Assembly (NCBI RefSeq): GCF_021532615.1
Contig: NZ_JAKGAQ010000002.1
Location: 186,001 to 250,000, forward strand
Length of the DNA stretch: 64,000 nucleotides
Direction of reading: 5' to 3'
Source of the DNA: Octadecabacter dasysiphoniae
GTDB taxonomy: Bacteria; Pseudomonadota; Alphaproteobacteria; Rhodobacterales; Rhodobacteraceae
Position 1 is the first letter of the stretch. Each line of letters starts with the position of its first letter. Positions 25,954 to 33,904 of the stretch are shown here, piece by piece. A model generated the notes under the pieces. It saw only the letters and a list, made by a program, of their open reading frames with translations, had not been told where the DNA came from and searched no databases. Position numbers and translations under genes: made by a program.

Positions 25954-26916
25954 TTAGTGAAGTATCTGAAAACCATCGCCAAGGAATGGCAAACGATCCG
26001 CGCTCGTTTTCAGAATACGGTCTTCCAGACAGGTGCGAATGTCGTGCGCCATCTGACGCGGCAAATCCCCCAGCGCACCCGCCCTTGAATGCAATGCCAA
26101 ACGACGCGAAAACGCAGCAACAGGCAGCGGATGCGCCCGCACCAAATCCCCCGCCAGCGGCGTGCCGAAGAACGCAAGCGCTGTGGTGATCGCCCATCCG
26201 CCCAGTTCGGCCGTCATCGCAAACAGCGCCTGATTGGTCGAAAATTCAAACCCCCGCGCAGGCTGCAAACCGGACCTGCGCAACTGCGCTTCAATCTGCC
26301 GCCCGATCTGAAGGTCGGACGCATAGCGCACAAACGGCGCACCGCGCAGCGTCGCCATATCGGGCGCATCCCCCATCCGCGGCGCGCTTACCAAGATAAA
26401 CGGATCGCGCAGCACGGGGTGCAGTTCAACCCAATCGGCCTGCCCCACGGTATCCACAGCCAGCATCAAATCCACGGCACGGGTGCTTAGCGCTTCGTGG
26501 TTTTCGTGGCTCGCCCCACTGCTCAGCGCGAAGGCAATGTTCGGATAGGTGCCCGTCAGCTTAAGCAACCAAGGCGCAATCACCGTCGCGTCCAATTCTT
26601 CGATCGATGCAATCCGCACGGACATCGGCGGCGTCTGATCCGCCGTTACCAGCCGCGCTTTGGCCGCGCTCACATCATCCAAAAGCTGCTTGGCGGGTTC
26701 AAGAAACAACACCCCTGCCGTCGTCAGGCGAAACTGACGTGCGGTGCGTTCGATCAACTTGGCGCCCAGCGCCGCCTCTAGGCCGCTCAATTGTTGGGAC
26801 ACGGATGATGGACTAACCCCAAGACGATGCGCGGCCTTTGTGACGGACTGCGCTTCGACCACCGCAACAAACGTCTGCGCGGCGCGGAAGGTAAAGGGGG
26901 GCGGTTGATTCTCCAT
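25954..26916 (-). CDS. LysR-family transcriptional regulator
   Basis: This 320-aa regulator has an N-terminal winged helix-turn-helix (about residues 10-67: FVAVVEAQSVTKAAHRLGVS, then SSVSQQLSGLE) and a C-terminal periplasmic-binding-like effector domain. It heads the minus-strand lysR-FAD/GcvT-kynU set and is divergent from the MttB-like gene, the usual LysR arrangement for controlling a neighbour. An alternative start lies at 26946. TCTGAAT repeats are present at 26918 and 26932. Confidence 0.88.
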   Translation of the reverse strand: MENQPPPFTFRAAQTFVAVVEAQSVTKAAHRLGVSPSSVSQQLSGLEAALGAKLIERTARQFRLTTAGVLFLEPAKQLLDDVSAAKARLVTADQTPPMSVRIASIEELDATVIAPWLLKLTGTYPNIAFALSSGASHENHEALSTRAVDLMLAVDTVGQADWVELHPVLRDPFILVSAPRMGDAPDMATLRGAPFVRYASDLQIGRQIEAQLRRSGLQPARGFEFSTNQALFAMTAELGGWAITTALAFFGTPLAGDLVRAHPLPVAAFSRRLALHSRAGALGDLPRQMAHDIRTCLEDRILKTSADRLPFLGDGFQILH

Positions 26917-26995
26917 ATCTGAATCAACGTTTCTGAATTTACGCATCTTGTCCACGATGCTTGCACGATTGGCCGCGTCGGCAGACGCTGATCCA
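26917..26995. promoter_or_regulatory. Divergent lysR/mttB-like control region with direct TCTGAAT repeats
   Basis: TCTGAAT occurs at 26918-26924 and again at 26932-26938, 14 bases apart start to start. If lysR begins at 26916 they lie in its leader and in the shared promoter. If it begins at 26946 they fall inside its first codons. Confidence 0.4.
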
Positions 26996-28522
26996 ATGAC
27001 AGATCCGAAATCTTCACGTCGCACAGGTGGCAGGGCGGCCCGCGTCGCAAAACGCGCGGTGCCCGTGGCCGTAAACCCCGCCGCACCGGGCCAGCGCGGC
27101 GGTCAATACCAACCGCTTTCGCCAGCCGATTGTCACAAGATTTATGACACAGCGTTACGGTTACTTTCCGACCTTGGTATGGGCGAAGTCCCAGCGCGTC
27201 TTTGGGATGATCTGATCGCCGCAGGCTGCACCGATCTTTGCAATAGCCGCATCGGCATGCCGCGCACATTGATCGAAAATATCATCGACAAGGCCGCCAA
27301 AACATTCCCCCTGCATGGCCGCGATCCCAACCGCACGATTGAAGTCGGGGGTGACAACGTCTTTTTCGGCACAGGCGGCGCGGCCGTCACGACATTGGAC
27401 CGCGACACAGGCGTCTACCGCCCTTCGACCCTGACTGATCTACACGATTTCACCCGCCTGCAAGACGCGCTTGATAACGTCGCGTGGTTCACCCGCTGCT
27501 GCATCGCCACGGACGTGCCCGACATGTTCGATCTGGATGTGAACACCGCCTACGCCTTGATGCGCGGCACCACCAAACCCGTCGCCACGGCATTTACCAT
27601 CGCGGACCATGTGGACCCGATCGTGCATCTGTTGGACATCGCAGCAGGCGGGACAGGCCAGTTCGCACGCCGCCCGTTCCTGAAAACGCACATCAGCCCC
27701 GTCATCAGCCCCATGCGCTTTGGCGAAGACGCGGTGGACGTCGTTTATAAATGCATCGAACACAATATCCCGATGTCGTGCATCACTGCCGCACAAGCAG
27801 GCGCAACGGCGCCCGCCACCCTTGCCGGGTTCCTTGCGCAATCGCTGGCCGAAACACTCGCAAGCCTTGTGATGGTCAACGTCATTTCCCCCGGCTTTCC
27901 GATGATCTTTTCCAACTGGCCGCTGGTCATCGATCTGCGATCAGGTGCCTTCGCGGGCGGCGGTGGGGAAACCACCGTTCTCAACGCCGCATCTGCACAA
28001 ATGTCCAACTGGCTTGGCCTGCCCAGCGGCGTCGCGGCCTCCATGACCGACGCCAAAGCACTGGACGCACAATACGGTGTCGAAAAAGGCATGACATCGC
28101 TTGCCGCGGCCCTTGCGGGGGGCAACCTCATCTATGAATCCAGCGGCATGACCGCGTCCCTGCTTGGCGCATCATTCGAAGCCTTCGTGCTGGACGACGA
28201 AATGCACAGTATGACCTACCGCACCCTGCGCGGCATTGAAGTGAGCGATGAAAACCTCGGCTATGATGCGATCTGTGCCGCAATCCTTGGCGACGGCCAT
28301 TTCCTCGGGTCGGATCACACCTACCAAGCGATGGAGCGCGATTATCACTACCCGTCCTTAGCAGATCGCGAACAGCCGCAAACCTGGGCCGACGCAGGTG
28401 CGCAAACCGCATGGGACCGTGCCAAACTGCGCGTTGACGACATCCTAGCAACCCATAAACCCACCCATCTGTCCGCCAAACAAGACGCGGAAATCCGCGC
28501 GGCGTTCAACATCATCGGTTAG
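26996..28522 (+). CDS. MttB-family (trimethylamine/betaine) methyltransferase, non-pyrrolysine type
   Basis: This 508-aa protein of the MttB superfamily begins SSRRTGGRAARVAKR, typical of the family, and has a TIM-barrel-like body (FGTGGAAVTTLDRDTG, GFLAQSLAETLAS, NLIYESSGMTASLLGASFEAF). Pyrrolysine-containing MttB reads through an in-frame amber codon. This frame has none, so it belongs to the non-Pyl group, whose studied members demethylate glycine betaine or related quaternary amines using a corrinoid protein. No corrinoid protein is nearby. The ATG at 26996 is preferred to an upstream TTG at 26948. Confidence 0.82.
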   Translation: MTDPKSSRRTGGRAARVAKRAVPVAVNPAAPGQRGGQYQPLSPADCHKIYDTALRLLSDLGMGEVPARLWDDLIAAGCTDLCNSRIGMPRTLIENIIDKAAKTFPLHGRDPNRTIEVGGDNVFFGTGGAAVTTLDRDTGVYRPSTLTDLHDFTRLQDALDNVAWFTRCCIATDVPDMFDLDVNTAYALMRGTTKPVATAFTIADHVDPIVHLLDIAAGGTGQFARRPFLKTHISPVISPMRFGEDAVDVVYKCIEHNIPMSCITAAQAGATAPATLAGFLAQSLAETLASLVMVNVISPGFPMIFSNWPLVIDLRSGAFAGGGGETTVLNAASAQMSNWLGLPSGVAASMTDAKALDAQYGVEKGMTSLAAALAGGNLIYESSGMTASLLGASFEAFVLDDEMHSMTYRTLRGIEVSDENLGYDAICAAILGDGHFLGSDHTYQAMERDYHYPSLADREQPQTWADAGAQTAWDRAKLRVDDILATHKPTHLSAKQDAEIRAAFNIIG

Positions 28523-28585
28523 GTCACCCTTGACGTGCGCCCGCGAACCGTGAAGCGTGGCGGCAAATAACAAAGGGGTCGCACC

Positions 28586-29494
28586 ATGACCAAACTTCAC
28601 AAGAAAATCGTTCTCACGGGGGCCTGCGGCAACCTTGGTATGGAAATCCGCGCAACCCTTGCGGCGCTCGCGGATACGCTGGTGTCTGTCGATATTAGCG
28701 ACGCCCCTGCAACGCTGCTGGACAACGAAACATTCGTGCAAGCCGATTGTTCCAAACTGGACGAAGTTTTGCCCCTGATGGAGGGCGCAAACATCGCCGT
28801 CCACTTCGCCTCAATCGCGGATGAGCGCCCCTTCGAAGACCTGCTAGGCCCGAATTTCCTGTCGTCTTACAACGTCTGGGAAGCAGGCCACCGCCATGGC
28901 GTGCAGCGCGTGATCTATGCGTCCTCCGTGCATGCAGTGGGCATGGTTGAAAACGCCGCCGGTGCGGACCTTGATGTCGATCACGCGCCCGATACGTTCT
29001 ATGGCTTGGCCAAATGTTTCACGGAAGATCTGGGTAAACTTTATTGGGCAAAACGCGGTATGGAATCCGTCCATTTGCGGATTTTCTCCTGTACGAAAGT
29101 GCCCCAAAACGCGCGCGCATTGCGCACATGGCTCAGCTTTGATGACCTGCGCCACCTGGTTGATCGGTCTGTCACTGCGACCACGACAGGATTTACGGTC
29201 GTTTACGGCGTGTCCGACAATGACCGCGCGCCGGTCAACAACGATAAGGCCGCGTTCCTTGGATATAAACCAAAGGACAACGCTGAAAACTGGGCGGACA
29301 GCCTGCTGGCCTCTGCTGCCCCCGCTGATCCGTCAGATCGCGCGCAAATGTGCATCGGCGGACCCTTTGCAACCATCCCATTGGGCGAAAGCGGCGTTGC
29401 AGCCATCAAGGCCATGGCACCCGCCGAACAGGCCGCCACAGATGACGCCAAAAAGCTTCCTTCGTTTTTGACGAAAAAGGGCATGAACCCCTAA
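28586..29494 (+). CDS. NAD-dependent epimerase/dehydratase, uronate dehydrogenase-like
   Basis: This 302-aa extended SDR has GACGNLGMEI as the NAD motif, YASSVHAVG with the catalytic Ser, and FYGLAKCFTED with the YxxxK pair. The LRIFSC stretch and the TWLS segment resemble uronate dehydrogenases, which oxidise galacturonate or glucuronate to lactones. The substrate remains an inference. The ATG is preceded by AAAGGGG. It sits 63 bases after the MttB-like gene on the same strand and converges on the histidine kinase gene. Confidence 0.75.
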   Translation: MTKLHKKIVLTGACGNLGMEIRATLAALADTLVSVDISDAPATLLDNETFVQADCSKLDEVLPLMEGANIAVHFASIADERPFEDLLGPNFLSSYNVWEAGHRHGVQRVIYASSVHAVGMVENAAGADLDVDHAPDTFYGLAKCFTEDLGKLYWAKRGMESVHLRIFSCTKVPQNARALRTWLSFDDLRHLVDRSVTATTTGFTVVYGVSDNDRAPVNNDKAAFLGYKPKDNAENWADSLLASAAPADPSDRAQMCIGGPFATIPLGESGVAAIKAMAPAEQAATDDAKKLPSFLTKKGMNP

Positions 29495-30423
29495 AACGTA
29501 ATGTCGAACCGTGCGCCTGCGTCCGTGGGCACAAGCGCGATATCTGCTTCGTGCGCTTCAAGAATGCGGCGCACGATGGACAGCCCCATGCCCGTGCCAC
29601 CTGCCTCGCGGCGGGTGGTGAAGAAGGGCTCAAAAATGCGGGCGCGGTTGCCGTGCGAAATACCTGTACCATTGTCCTGAATGCGCAAGGTATCGCCATG
29701 CACCGCAGCCGTGATTTTTGTGGCACCATGGGCCTTGGCATTGCCGGCAAGGTGTTCAATCACCAGCGTCAACGCCTCAGCCGGAAGGGGGACGTCCCCG
29801 TCCTGCACCACTTCAATATCCTTGGCCACATCCGACAGACGTGCAACACCGCGTGCACTGGGTTCTTGCGCGCGCGCCAACGCCCTTTGCGCATCAAGCA
29901 ACGCGGTCATCCGCGCGGCAGCCGCCTCGACCTTGGCCGTAAGCCGATCCCGCTCCACCGCTGGTAAATCGGGCAAGGCCAGCAATTCCGCCGCGCCGCG
30001 CACGACGGTCAATGGCGATTTCAACTCATGCGTGACGTGGTCCGCATAGCCGCGCAAAACTGTCTCACGGTTGCGCAACGCACGCCCCATATCCAGAAAC
30101 GATTGCCCCAAGGCCTGCATGTCAGACGTGCCGTATTGATCCAGCGGGTCCAACGCGTCCTCCTCACCTGACCGAAGCGCCCCAACGCGGACACGCATTG
30201 CTTGGACCGGCCGCAATAAAAACCGCCAAAGCCCCCAGCCCATCACAAATGTCGCCGCAAGAACACCGAAACCCGCGGCATAAGCGGCCTCTCGATACCC
30301 CATCAACGGGGCCATATATCTGACAAACACAATCCCGATCAGCGGCAGGCACAACACCACGCCCAGCGTCACAGCCACGACCAACCATAACGGCGGGCGC
30401 CATTTGCGTGTGATCCGCGTCAT
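29491..30423 (-). CDS. Sensor histidine kinase
   Basis: This 310-aa membrane kinase has two N-terminal transmembrane segments (about residues 13-34 and 47-68) with only a short periplasmic loop, a HAMP-like linker, and an H-box HVTHELKSPLTV with His132. The ATPase domain has GNAKAHGA, IQDNGTGIS and GGTGMGLSIVRRIL. The tiny sensor loop suggests sensing within the membrane or through a partner. Its start at 30423 overlaps the response regulator stop (ATGA), so the two are made together. Confidence 0.9.
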   Translation of the reverse strand: MTRITRKWRPPLWLVVAVTLGVVLCLPLIGIVFVRYMAPLMGYREAAYAAGFGVLAATFVMGWGLWRFLLRPVQAMRVRVGALRSGEEDALDPLDQYGTSDMQALGQSFLDMGRALRNRETVLRGYADHVTHELKSPLTVVRGAAELLALPDLPAVERDRLTAKVEAAAARMTALLDAQRALARAQEPSARGVARLSDVAKDIEVVQDGDVPLPAEALTLVIEHLAGNAKAHGATKITAAVHGDTLRIQDNGTGISHGNRARIFEPFFTTRREAGGTGMGLSIVRRILEAHEADIALVPTDAGARFDITF

Positions 30424-31103
30424 CCCGCGCACGGCCCCATGCGGATCCCGATCCCGTGCATGGTTTCAACCGCATCCACGCATCCCGCCGCCTTCAACTT
30501 GGCGCGCAAATTCCGCAAATGACTGTCCATGGTGCGGTCGCTGACGTGGATATTTACACCGTAAATCGCATCCACCAAAGCCGGGCGCGCATGCACCTGT
30601 TCGGGGCGCGACATCAGCTTAACCAGCAAATCCATCTCGCGGGCGGTCAGGGCTACGACCTCTCCGCGCACGCGGGTCAAATGGCGGCTGGGATCGACTT
30701 CGATAATGCCATGTCGCAAGGGCCGGTCTTCTGGCGTAACACCGCCGCGCCGCAAAATCGCTTTGACGCGGGCGACCAGTTCACGCGGCGAAAACGGTTT
30801 GGGCAGGTAATCGTCCGCCCCCATTTCAAGGCCGATAATCCGGTCAATTTCATCCCCTTGGGCGGTCAAAAACAGGATCGGCACATCTGATGTCACCCGC
30901 ACCGTGCGGCAAACTTCAAGCCCGTCCATTTCCGGCAGGCCAATATCAAGAACCACCAAATCCGGTTTGATACGCGCAACAGCTGCCAGCCCTTCGCGCC
31001 CGTCACCTGCTTCTTGGGTCTGGAATCCCGCTTGGGTCAGCGCAATGCGCACCACGTCGCGAATGTCCGCGTCGTCATCGATAATCAGGATCGTATTGGT
31101 CAT
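30420..31103 (-). CDS. OmpR-family response regulator
   Basis: This 227-aa regulator has a receiver domain with the acidic pocket LIIDDDAD, phospho-acceptor Asp53 (VVLDIGLPEMDG) and the conserved LPKPFSPREL lysine. A C-terminal winged helix (LTAREMDLL, then SDRTMDSHLRNLRAKL) binds DNA. It is the first gene of a two-gene operon with the histidine kinase. Three phased TTTGTGCAG repeats lie just upstream, suggesting autoregulation. Confidence 0.93.
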   Translation of the reverse strand: MTNTILIIDDDADIRDVVRIALTQAGFQTQEAGDGREGLAAVARIKPDLVVLDIGLPEMDGLEVCRTVRVTSDVPILFLTAQGDEIDRIIGLEMGADDYLPKPFSPRELVARVKAILRRGGVTPEDRPLRHGIIEVDPSRHLTRVRGEVVALTAREMDLLVKLMSRPEQVHARPALVDAIYGVNIHVSDRTMDSHLRNLRAKLKAAGCVDAVETMHGIGIRMGPCAG

Positions 31104-31150
31104 ATGTCGGCACCTTTGGGCGTTTGCAGTGACCCTACCCTACAAATCCA

Positions 31151-31192
31151 TTTGTGCAGACAGGTTAACCCGTTTGTGCAGTTTTTGTGCAG
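31151..31192. promoter_or_regulatory. Three helically phased TTTGTGCAG direct repeats upstream of the response regulator
   Basis: TTTGTGCAG occurs exactly at 31151-31159, 31173-31181 and 31184-31192. Start-to-start distances are 22 and 11 bases, whole turns of the helix, as expected for OmpR/PhoB-type binding sites. They lie between the response regulator start at 31103 and the end of rpe. Confidence 0.75.
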
Positions 31193-31195
31193 ACG

Positions 31196-31885
31196 CTAAA
31201 GCGCCTTTTGCGCCGCATCGCGGATCGCGGCGATGTTGCTGCCATACACCTGCGGCGCATCAACCGACCCGCCGCGAAACACCGCTGATCCAGCAACCAG
31301 CACATCCGCACCCGCCGCCGCCACAAGCGGCGCAGTCGTCGGATCAATACCACCATCAACCTGAATGTGGATCGGCCGATCACCAATCATACCGCGGCAC
31401 CGCGCCACTTTATCGACCATCGCATGGGTGAATTTTTGCCCGCCAAAACCGGGGTTGATCGTCATGATCAGGATCATGTCGATATCATCCAGAATATCCT
31501 CAACCACGGACAGCGGCGTTGTCATATTAAGCGCAACACCCGCCATCTTGCCCTCTGCGCGCACTGATTGCAGTGAACGGTGCAAATGCGCGCCCGCCTC
31601 TGCGTGAACCGTGATCATGTCACTGCCCGCCTTGGCGAAGGCACCAATATAAGGGTCAGCCGGCGAAATCATCAAATGCACATCCATAAACGTCTTTACG
31701 TGTGGGCGGATCGCCGCGACGACATTCGGCCCGATCGTCAGGTTCGGCACAAAATGCCCGTCCATGGGATCAACGTGAATCCAATCCGCGCCCTGTGCCT
31801 CGACGGCTCGAATTTCCGCGCCCAGATTGGCGAAATCGGCAGACAGAATGGATGGGGCAATTTTGATAGAACGATCAAATGACAT
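31196..31885 (-). CDS. rpe: Ribulose-phosphate 3-epimerase
   Basis: This 229-aa TIM-barrel enzyme interconverts ribulose 5-phosphate and xylulose 5-phosphate in the pentose phosphate and Calvin-type routes. [46 protein letters not shown] and VDGGIDPTT carry the metal histidines, catalytic Asp residues and phosphate-binding loop in the expected order. The ATG is preceded by AAAGGAA. Confidence 0.95.
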   Translation of the reverse strand: MSFDRSIKIAPSILSADFANLGAEIRAVEAQGADWIHVDPMDGHFVPNLTIGPNVVAAIRPHVKTFMDVHLMISPADPYIGAFAKAGSDMITVHAEAGAHLHRSLQSVRAEGKMAGVALNMTTPLSVVEDILDDIDMILIMTINPGFGGQKFTHAMVDKVARCRGMIGDRPIHIQVDGGIDPTTAPLVAAAGADVLVAGSAVFRGGSVDAPQVYGSNIAAIRDAAQKAL

Positions 31886-31970
31886 GCGCAGTTCCTTTGC
31901 GGTTTCGTGTGCTGACTACCGCGCCAATGCCCCCCGTGCAATCCCGCCATGAGCATGGTAATTTGACGCC

Positions 31971-32843
31971 ATGAACATCATGACCCTGTCCGCAAACGAT
32001 ACCTTTGCCGCTGAAGAAGCCTTTGTTCTTAGCCGTGCGGAGCTTGACACACGCCGCCCGCCGCACCTGCACACGCAAGATTTTCATGAACTGGTCTGGG
32101 TGCAAAACGGCACCGTGCGTTTGCACACCGATGCCGGAAAACGCGACCTGTCCGAAGGAGACGTGTTGTTCATTTCACCCGATCAACGTCACGGATTACA
32201 AGGTCGCCGCCCCAAAGGCGCGCAGGCTGATGGCGAAGCGTCCATCGTCGTGTCCCTCGCCATTCGTCCCGGTGTGATCAAGGCCATTGGCAACCGCCAC
32301 GAAGACCTTGCGGGGGTTGCGTTTTGGGCCGCCACGACGGAACCGACGATCACCCACCGCGATATGCGCCAGCTCGCAGCGCTTAACCAGGCGGCCTTGC
32401 AGTTGGAACGCAGCCCGCGGCGAAAACTGTATCTTGAGGCGTTCTTGCTCCCGTTCCTCGTCGCCCTTGATCGCACGCCAGAAGGCATGGAAAACGGTGC
32501 GCCCGACTGGTTGATTGCCGCATGCACCAAGGCACATGACCCTGCCGTTTTTCGCGACGGTGCCGCTGGTTTTGTCGCCGCAACAGGGCGCGCGCACCCG
32601 CACGTGTCACGCACCATGCGCCGCTTTATGGGGCTGACGCCGTCCGATTACATCAACACCCTGCGAATGGATCACGCCGCGCGCCAGCTTACGGGAACGT
32701 CCGACCCGTTGCCCGAAATCGCGGCTGATTGCGGCCTTCCAAACCTCAGCCACTTTCACAAACTTTTCCTGTCCCACATGGGCGAAACACCCCTGCGCTA
32801 TCGCCGCGCGCGTCAGGCCAACCTGATCCAGCCCCGCCTCTGA
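31971..32843 (+). CDS. AraC-family transcriptional regulator with N-terminal cupin
   Basis: This 290-aa protein has an N-terminal cupin (PHLHTQDFHELVWVQNG, then LSEGDVLFISPDQRHGL) for ligand sensing and a C-terminal double helix-turn-helix of AraC type (about residues 190-285; RTMRRFMGLTPSDYINTLRM and LPNLSHFHKLF). Relatives respond to sugars. It is divergent from rpe by 85 bases and is followed 70 bases later on the same strand by deoC, so it may regulate either. Confidence 0.87.
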   Translation: MNIMTLSANDTFAAEEAFVLSRAELDTRRPPHLHTQDFHELVWVQNGTVRLHTDAGKRDLSEGDVLFISPDQRHGLQGRRPKGAQADGEASIVVSLAIRPGVIKAIGNRHEDLAGVAFWAATTEPTITHRDMRQLAALNQAALQLERSPRRKLYLEAFLLPFLVALDRTPEGMENGAPDWLIAACTKAHDPAVFRDGAAGFVAATGRAHPHVSRTMRRFMGLTPSDYINTLRMDHAARQLTGTSDPLPEIAADCGLPNLSHFHKLFLSHMGETPLRYRRARQANLIQPRL

Positions 32844-32913
32844 CGCCCCGTCGCCGCTTGCCAAACCCTACCTTCGCGTGACAGTGTTTTGCTTCACAAA
32901 TCGGAAGTCTCCC

Positions 32914-33900
32914 ATGCAAACCATGGACCCAAAAACAACCCATCTGCCGCAAGTTCAAGAACCACGAAACGACGGAATTCCGCTCGATTTGTCGTGGGTC
33001 AAAGCGGTGCAGGCCAATACCTCAGCGATTGAACGGCGCGCCGCAACGCTGCCGGGCCGCCGCTCAGTCAAAAAGGATTATCAGGCCGCGTGGTTGTGCA
33101 AGGCAATCAGCCTGATGGACCTCACGACGCTGTCGGGGGACGATTCCGAAGGCCGCGTGAAGCGCCTGTGTGCAAAGGCCCGCCAACCGGTGCGCGCTGA
33201 TTTGCTTAAGGCGCTGAACATGGAAGGCCTGACCACTGGCGCGATTTGCGTCTATCACGATATGGTCGAAACGGCTGTTGACGCATTGCGCGGCACCAAC
33301 ATTCCTGTCGCCGCCGTGTCCACAGGTTTCCCCGCTGGCCTGTCCCCCCTGCACCTTCGTCTGCAAGAAATCACCGAAAGCGTGAACGCGGGTGCCAAAG
33401 AAATCGACATCGTCATCACCCGCCGCCACGTCCTGCAAGGCAACTGGTCCGCGCTTTATGATGAAATGGCCCAAATGCGCGAAGCCTGCGGTGATGCCCA
33501 CGTCAAAGCGATCCTCGCGACGGGCGAACTGGGCACCCTGCGCAACGTCGCGCGCGCGTCTGTCGTGTGCATGATGGCGGGTGCTGATTTCATCAAAACG
33601 TCAACGGGCAAAGAGCCCGTAAACGCGACCTTGCCCGTAACCCTGACCATGATACGCGCCATCCGCGACTACCACGACCGCACCGGTATCCGTGTCGGCT
33701 ACAAACCGGCCGGCGGCATCAGCAAAGCCAAAGACGCGCTGGTGTATCTGTCGATGATCAAAGACGAACTTGGCGATCGCTGGCTGCAACCCGACCTGTT
33801 CCGCTTCGGCGCGTCCTCCTTGCTCGGCGATATTGAACGGCAACTCGAACACCACGTCACGGGCGGCTATTCCGCCGGCTGGCGTCACGCGATTGGATAA
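32914..33900 (+). CDS. deoC: Deoxyribose-phosphate aldolase
   Basis: This 328-aa class I aldolase cleaves 2-deoxyribose 5-phosphate to glyceraldehyde 3-phosphate and acetaldehyde. It has MDLTTLSGDD, AAVSTGFPAG, ADFIKTSTGKEP (Schiff-base Lys) and GYKPAGGIS. The length, longer than short E. coli-type relatives, fits the form common in alphaproteobacteria and animals. It is four bases upstream of the ALDH16 gene, which could oxidise the acetaldehyde produced. The start at 32914 replaces a weaker one at 32878. Confidence 0.93.
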   Translation: MQTMDPKTTHLPQVQEPRNDGIPLDLSWVKAVQANTSAIERRAATLPGRRSVKKDYQAAWLCKAISLMDLTTLSGDDSEGRVKRLCAKARQPVRADLLKALNMEGLTTGAICVYHDMVETAVDALRGTNIPVAAVSTGFPAGLSPLHLRLQEITESVNAGAKEIDIVITRRHVLQGNWSALYDEMAQMREACGDAHVKAILATGELGTLRNVARASVVCMMAGADFIKTSTGKEPVNATLPVTLTMIRAIRDYHDRTGIRVGYKPAGGISKAKDALVYLSMIKDELGDRWLQPDLFRFGASSLLGDIERQLEHHVTGGYSAGWRHAIG

Positions 33901-33904
33901 GACC

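Noticed and set aside
26996..28522. Possible pyrrolysine-containing MttB.
   Set aside because: The frame is fully open with no in-frame amber codon, so it is the non-Pyl type.
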